Source: Nakaseomyces glabratus (lineage: Eukaryota; Ascomycota; Saccharomycetes; Saccharomycetales; Saccharomycetaceae). Taken from it: DNA of 64,000 bases. Position 1 is the stretch's first letter; the number at the start of each line of letters is the position of its first letter. The translations under genes and the position numbers were made by a program. The notes under the pieces are model-generated. The model saw only the letters and a list, made by a program, of their open reading frames with translations. It ran no database searches and was not told the DNA's origin. This document shows positions 61,755-64,000 of the stretch, piece after piece. The stretch covers positions 248,001 to 312,000 of the forward strand of contig NC_088954.1 in assembly GCF_010111755.1 (NCBI RefSeq), in the 5' to 3' direction.

Positions 61755-63758
61755 CTAATTATTGATAGATACCGCTCTCTCCTGTTTTTTCCCACCACTA
61801 CTACTACTTCTTGAAATAGAAGTACTACTCTTGTTCGCTGATGGGATTCGGTTTCTATGAGGTGACCTGACTAATACACTATCAGTCATTCTACTAGCTT
61901 CCTTTTTCCAACCATCAAAATCTATAAGAGCTTGCATGCAACCCCATTCGGTAATTTTTTTGCTCAGCCATAACAAATTTACAGGCTTGGTCAAATAATC
62001 GTTACAACCTGATATTAGTGCCTCTCTTTTATCTTCCTGAGAGTTTGAGGCGGTTAGCGCCACGATAATTACAGGTGAATTTGTAGAGCCATTCATGTTA
62101 ATTGATGACAATGAGCCTGGTGTAGATACCCGCTCACTCTGATTAGCTATCCCTCTCTCTTTTTCCAATTCCCTTATTTTTTTTGCAGCTTCTATACCAG
62201 AAAGAACAGGTAGCTGCAGATCCATGAAAATTAGATGAAGGTTTCCTTCCTTCCACTTATCCACAGCTTCTTTACCATTTTTTGCAATTTTGTATGAAAT
62301 CTTATTTTTCCTCAAAAATGATCCCAAAATAGCCTGGTTGATAACATTATCTTCAACAATCAAGACATTAATCTTTGGAAACACCTTTTCACTGGTAGTT
62401 GTTAACTTAAACGGGAGTGTGTCCAGAGCTGTTATATTTTGCTGTTTTTCTTTTGACACAGGAATTGGTGTAGTCTCTGTGGTCTTGAGAACATCCAGTG
62501 GCGATAAAAGAAGAGAATTTGCCTGCTTATAATTATTAGAATCTATAGCGTTCTGCTTGTCTAAAACATTTGTATCCACATGTAGTTGTTTGGATTTATC
62601 ATTTTCTAGTTGGGGGACGGATGCTGATGAATTTCTATCACTGATAAACGCCAGGCCTTTGTTTTGTTCATTTGAGTTATGTTCCGATTCGTGGTACAAT
62701 TGCTCTTGCTCTTCTAATCTATAGTCTTTTGGTAACAGAAGCATGGCTGGTTGCACAGCTTGTAGTTCAGAATTTGACCTCTCGTCAATGTCAGTTCCGT
62801 TGGCATAAAAATTTACCTCATCTGCATTATTACTACCAAAACCATGTAGCGAATTGTCATTGTCATATGTATCCATATTGCCTACACTGTGCTCTTGTGA
62901 TAATACCTGTATATGTCCAGCAAATTTGTCATGATCATCATCAAAAATACCAGCAGCAGGCGATTCCATCGGAAGTGGAGGTGCATGACCCATGTCAACA
63001 TTTGAAAACACCAAAAGAGCACTTGACGAAGTCTGTGAACCAATTGCACCAAATAGTGAAACGTAGATTTGATATATTTGCTCGTCAGGATCAAATATTA
63101 TTTTGTAATGGTAGTCATCAATGTCCTCCACTGAGTATTTTAAATTTTTTCTAGGTGATTGTCTCGAAACATGAGGGTTCGGTGACGCGTATTTCGGATG
63201 CGAATATAAGCTACTTAATTGTTCATTATGGTACTCCGAATGCCAATTACTATTGAGAATTGGAGTAATCCTATTATTTGGTATTGACTGGAACGTCGGG
63301 CTTGCTGAGTTAGACCTTCTATGATTTGCTAGCCATCTCGTTCTGTAATTCTGTCTATCTAACGGACTATTTTGCGGACTTCTATTGTTATTTGTTTGCA
63401 GTATTTGCTCTTTTAATGAAGAAGGTGAATGACTTAAAATTTTATCACTAGTGTTAAGGTTAGTCATATTCTCTTGCAAGTCTGGCACGTTAGTGTAAAT
63501 TCCAATCCCCACAGACATCATATCATTATACCTATTCCATCGAGTGCCGTTTAACCTATTGAAAAGCTTGTCCTTAACGTCCTCTATGGTGTCATTTTCA
63601 TCGAACTCTATACTTATAGCTTGATTGATTTCATCACTATTGTAATCTAATTTCAGCCATAATTTCCAATTACTACCAGCTTTCCAATTAGTTTGTAAAC
63701 TCAAACCGGTATTGGATTTGGCCAGTGGGTATGGCCTAGGTATAGGATACTCATTCAT
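61755..63758 (-). CDS. SSK1: Ssk1, response regulator of the HOG pathway
   Basis: 667 aa (yeast 712). Receives phosphate from the Sln1-Ypd1 relay; in its unphosphorylated form it activates Ssk2/Ssk22 MAPKKKs. A long, low-complexity N-terminal region (to about 470) with conserved islands such as NWKLWLKLDYNSDEI and FDPDEQIYQIYVSLFGA, then a complete C-terminal receiver domain (about 475-625): acidic pair in IVEDN, phospho-acceptor D513 in LIFMDLQLPVLSG, Thr in ALTASNSQ, and Lys in DYLTKPVN. The Ser/Arg-rich C-tail follows. The gene lies next to IRC19, whereas in S. cerevisiae it is on the other arm of chromosome XII (YLR006C). Confidence 0.96.
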   Translation of the reverse strand: MNEYPIPRPYPLAKSNTGLSLQTNWKAGSNWKLWLKLDYNSDEINQAISIEFDENDTIEDVKDKLFNRLNGTRWNRYNDMMSVGIGIYTNVPDLQENMTNLNTSDKILSHSPSSLKEQILQTNNNRSPQNSPLDRQNYRTRWLANHRRSNSASPTFQSIPNNRITPILNSNWHSEYHNEQLSSLYSHPKYASPNPHVSRQSPRKNLKYSVEDIDDYHYKIIFDPDEQIYQIYVSLFGAIGSQTSSSALLVFSNVDMGHAPPLPMESPAAGIFDDDHDKFAGHIQVLSQEHSVGNMDTYDNDNSLHGFGSNNADEVNFYANGTDIDERSNSELQAVQPAMLLLPKDYRLEEQEQLYHESEHNSNEQNKGLAFISDRNSSASVPQLENDKSKQLHVDTNVLDKQNAIDSNNYKQANSLLLSPLDVLKTTETTPIPVSKEKQQNITALDTLPFKLTTTSEKVFPKINVLIVEDNVINQAILGSFLRKNKISYKIAKNGKEAVDKWKEGNLHLIFMDLQLPVLSGIEAAKKIRELEKERGIANQSERVSTPGSLSSINMNGSTNSPVIIVALTASNSQEDKREALISGCNDYLTKPVNLLWLSKKITEWGCMQALIDFDGWKKEASRMTDSVLVRSPHRNRIPSANKSSTSISRSSSSGGKKQERAVSINN

Positions 63759-64000
63759 TTTTATCCTTTTCAGTCTTTGTGACTTTGTCCAGGCACAAAT
63801 GATAGGAAATTATAAACCGGACACGACGGCTATTTATAGTACAACCTTATCGCAATAGGTAATTTTCGAGAACGGTAAGATGGACCAGATATCTTTGTCT
63901 ATAATAAAGTTTAATTGCTGCAAGTTTGCGTCTTACTTGTAAATACTTATCCCAAATATTAACTTCTCTTGTATCGTAAACTTACCGAGTCTTATCTTTA

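Overview
The window is nuclear DNA of a budding yeast of the family Saccharomycetaceae. Almost every gene has a one-to-one Saccharomyces cerevisiae counterpart. Genes are intron-poor, intergenic DNA is AT-rich, and the single intron found carries canonical GTATGT and TACTAAC signals. The exact genus cannot be fixed from sequence alone. The gene order is a mosaic of blocks known from S. cerevisiae: CFT2-MSL5-CLF1-TML25-SRN2 (YLR115-119), LEM3-FIG4-PFA3-EGT2-MDJ2-PEX6 (YNL323-329, same relative orientations), PSF3/PEX11 (YOL146/147, divergent), NDC80 (YIL144), RIX1-AIM18-NBL1 (YHR197-199A), PRP19-GRC3-RIX7-IRC19 (YLL036-033) and SSK1 (YLR006).

Layout. 1-10 kb: the start of a putative mitochondrial protein, then mRNA-processing genes (CFT2, MSL5, CLF1), a thioesterase and an ESCRT-I subunit. 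10-22 kb: LEM3, FIG4, a Zn2Cys6 regulator resembling Oaf1/Pip2 inserted into an otherwise conserved block, PFA3 and the GPI wall protein EGT2. 22-31 kb: MDJ2, PEX6, PSF3 and PEX11. 31-44 kb: a lineage-specific region with about 2.9 kb lacking ORFs, then a very large inverted repeat. Its arms are about 4.3 kb, with a 1.4 kb AT-rich spacer, and each arm carries one full hexose-transporter gene with its promoter; the two proteins are identical. 44-64 kb: NDC80, RIX1, AIM18, an intron-containing NBL1, PRP19, a WSC stress sensor, GRC3, RIX7, IRC19 and SSK1.

Functional themes. Two peroxisome genes (PEX6, PEX11) lie 6-15 kb from the Oaf1/Pip2-like gene. The PEX6 promoter holds an exact oleate-response element match, and PEX11 has a one-mismatch element. 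Ribosome-biogenesis genes RIX1 and RIX7 have PAC boxes, PSF3 has two MCB boxes, EGT2 has several Ace2/Swi5-type sites, and the hexose-transporter promoters carry clustered Rgt1-like and Mig1-like sites duplicated in mirror image. No tRNA, rRNA, transposon, LTR or convincing centromere was found.
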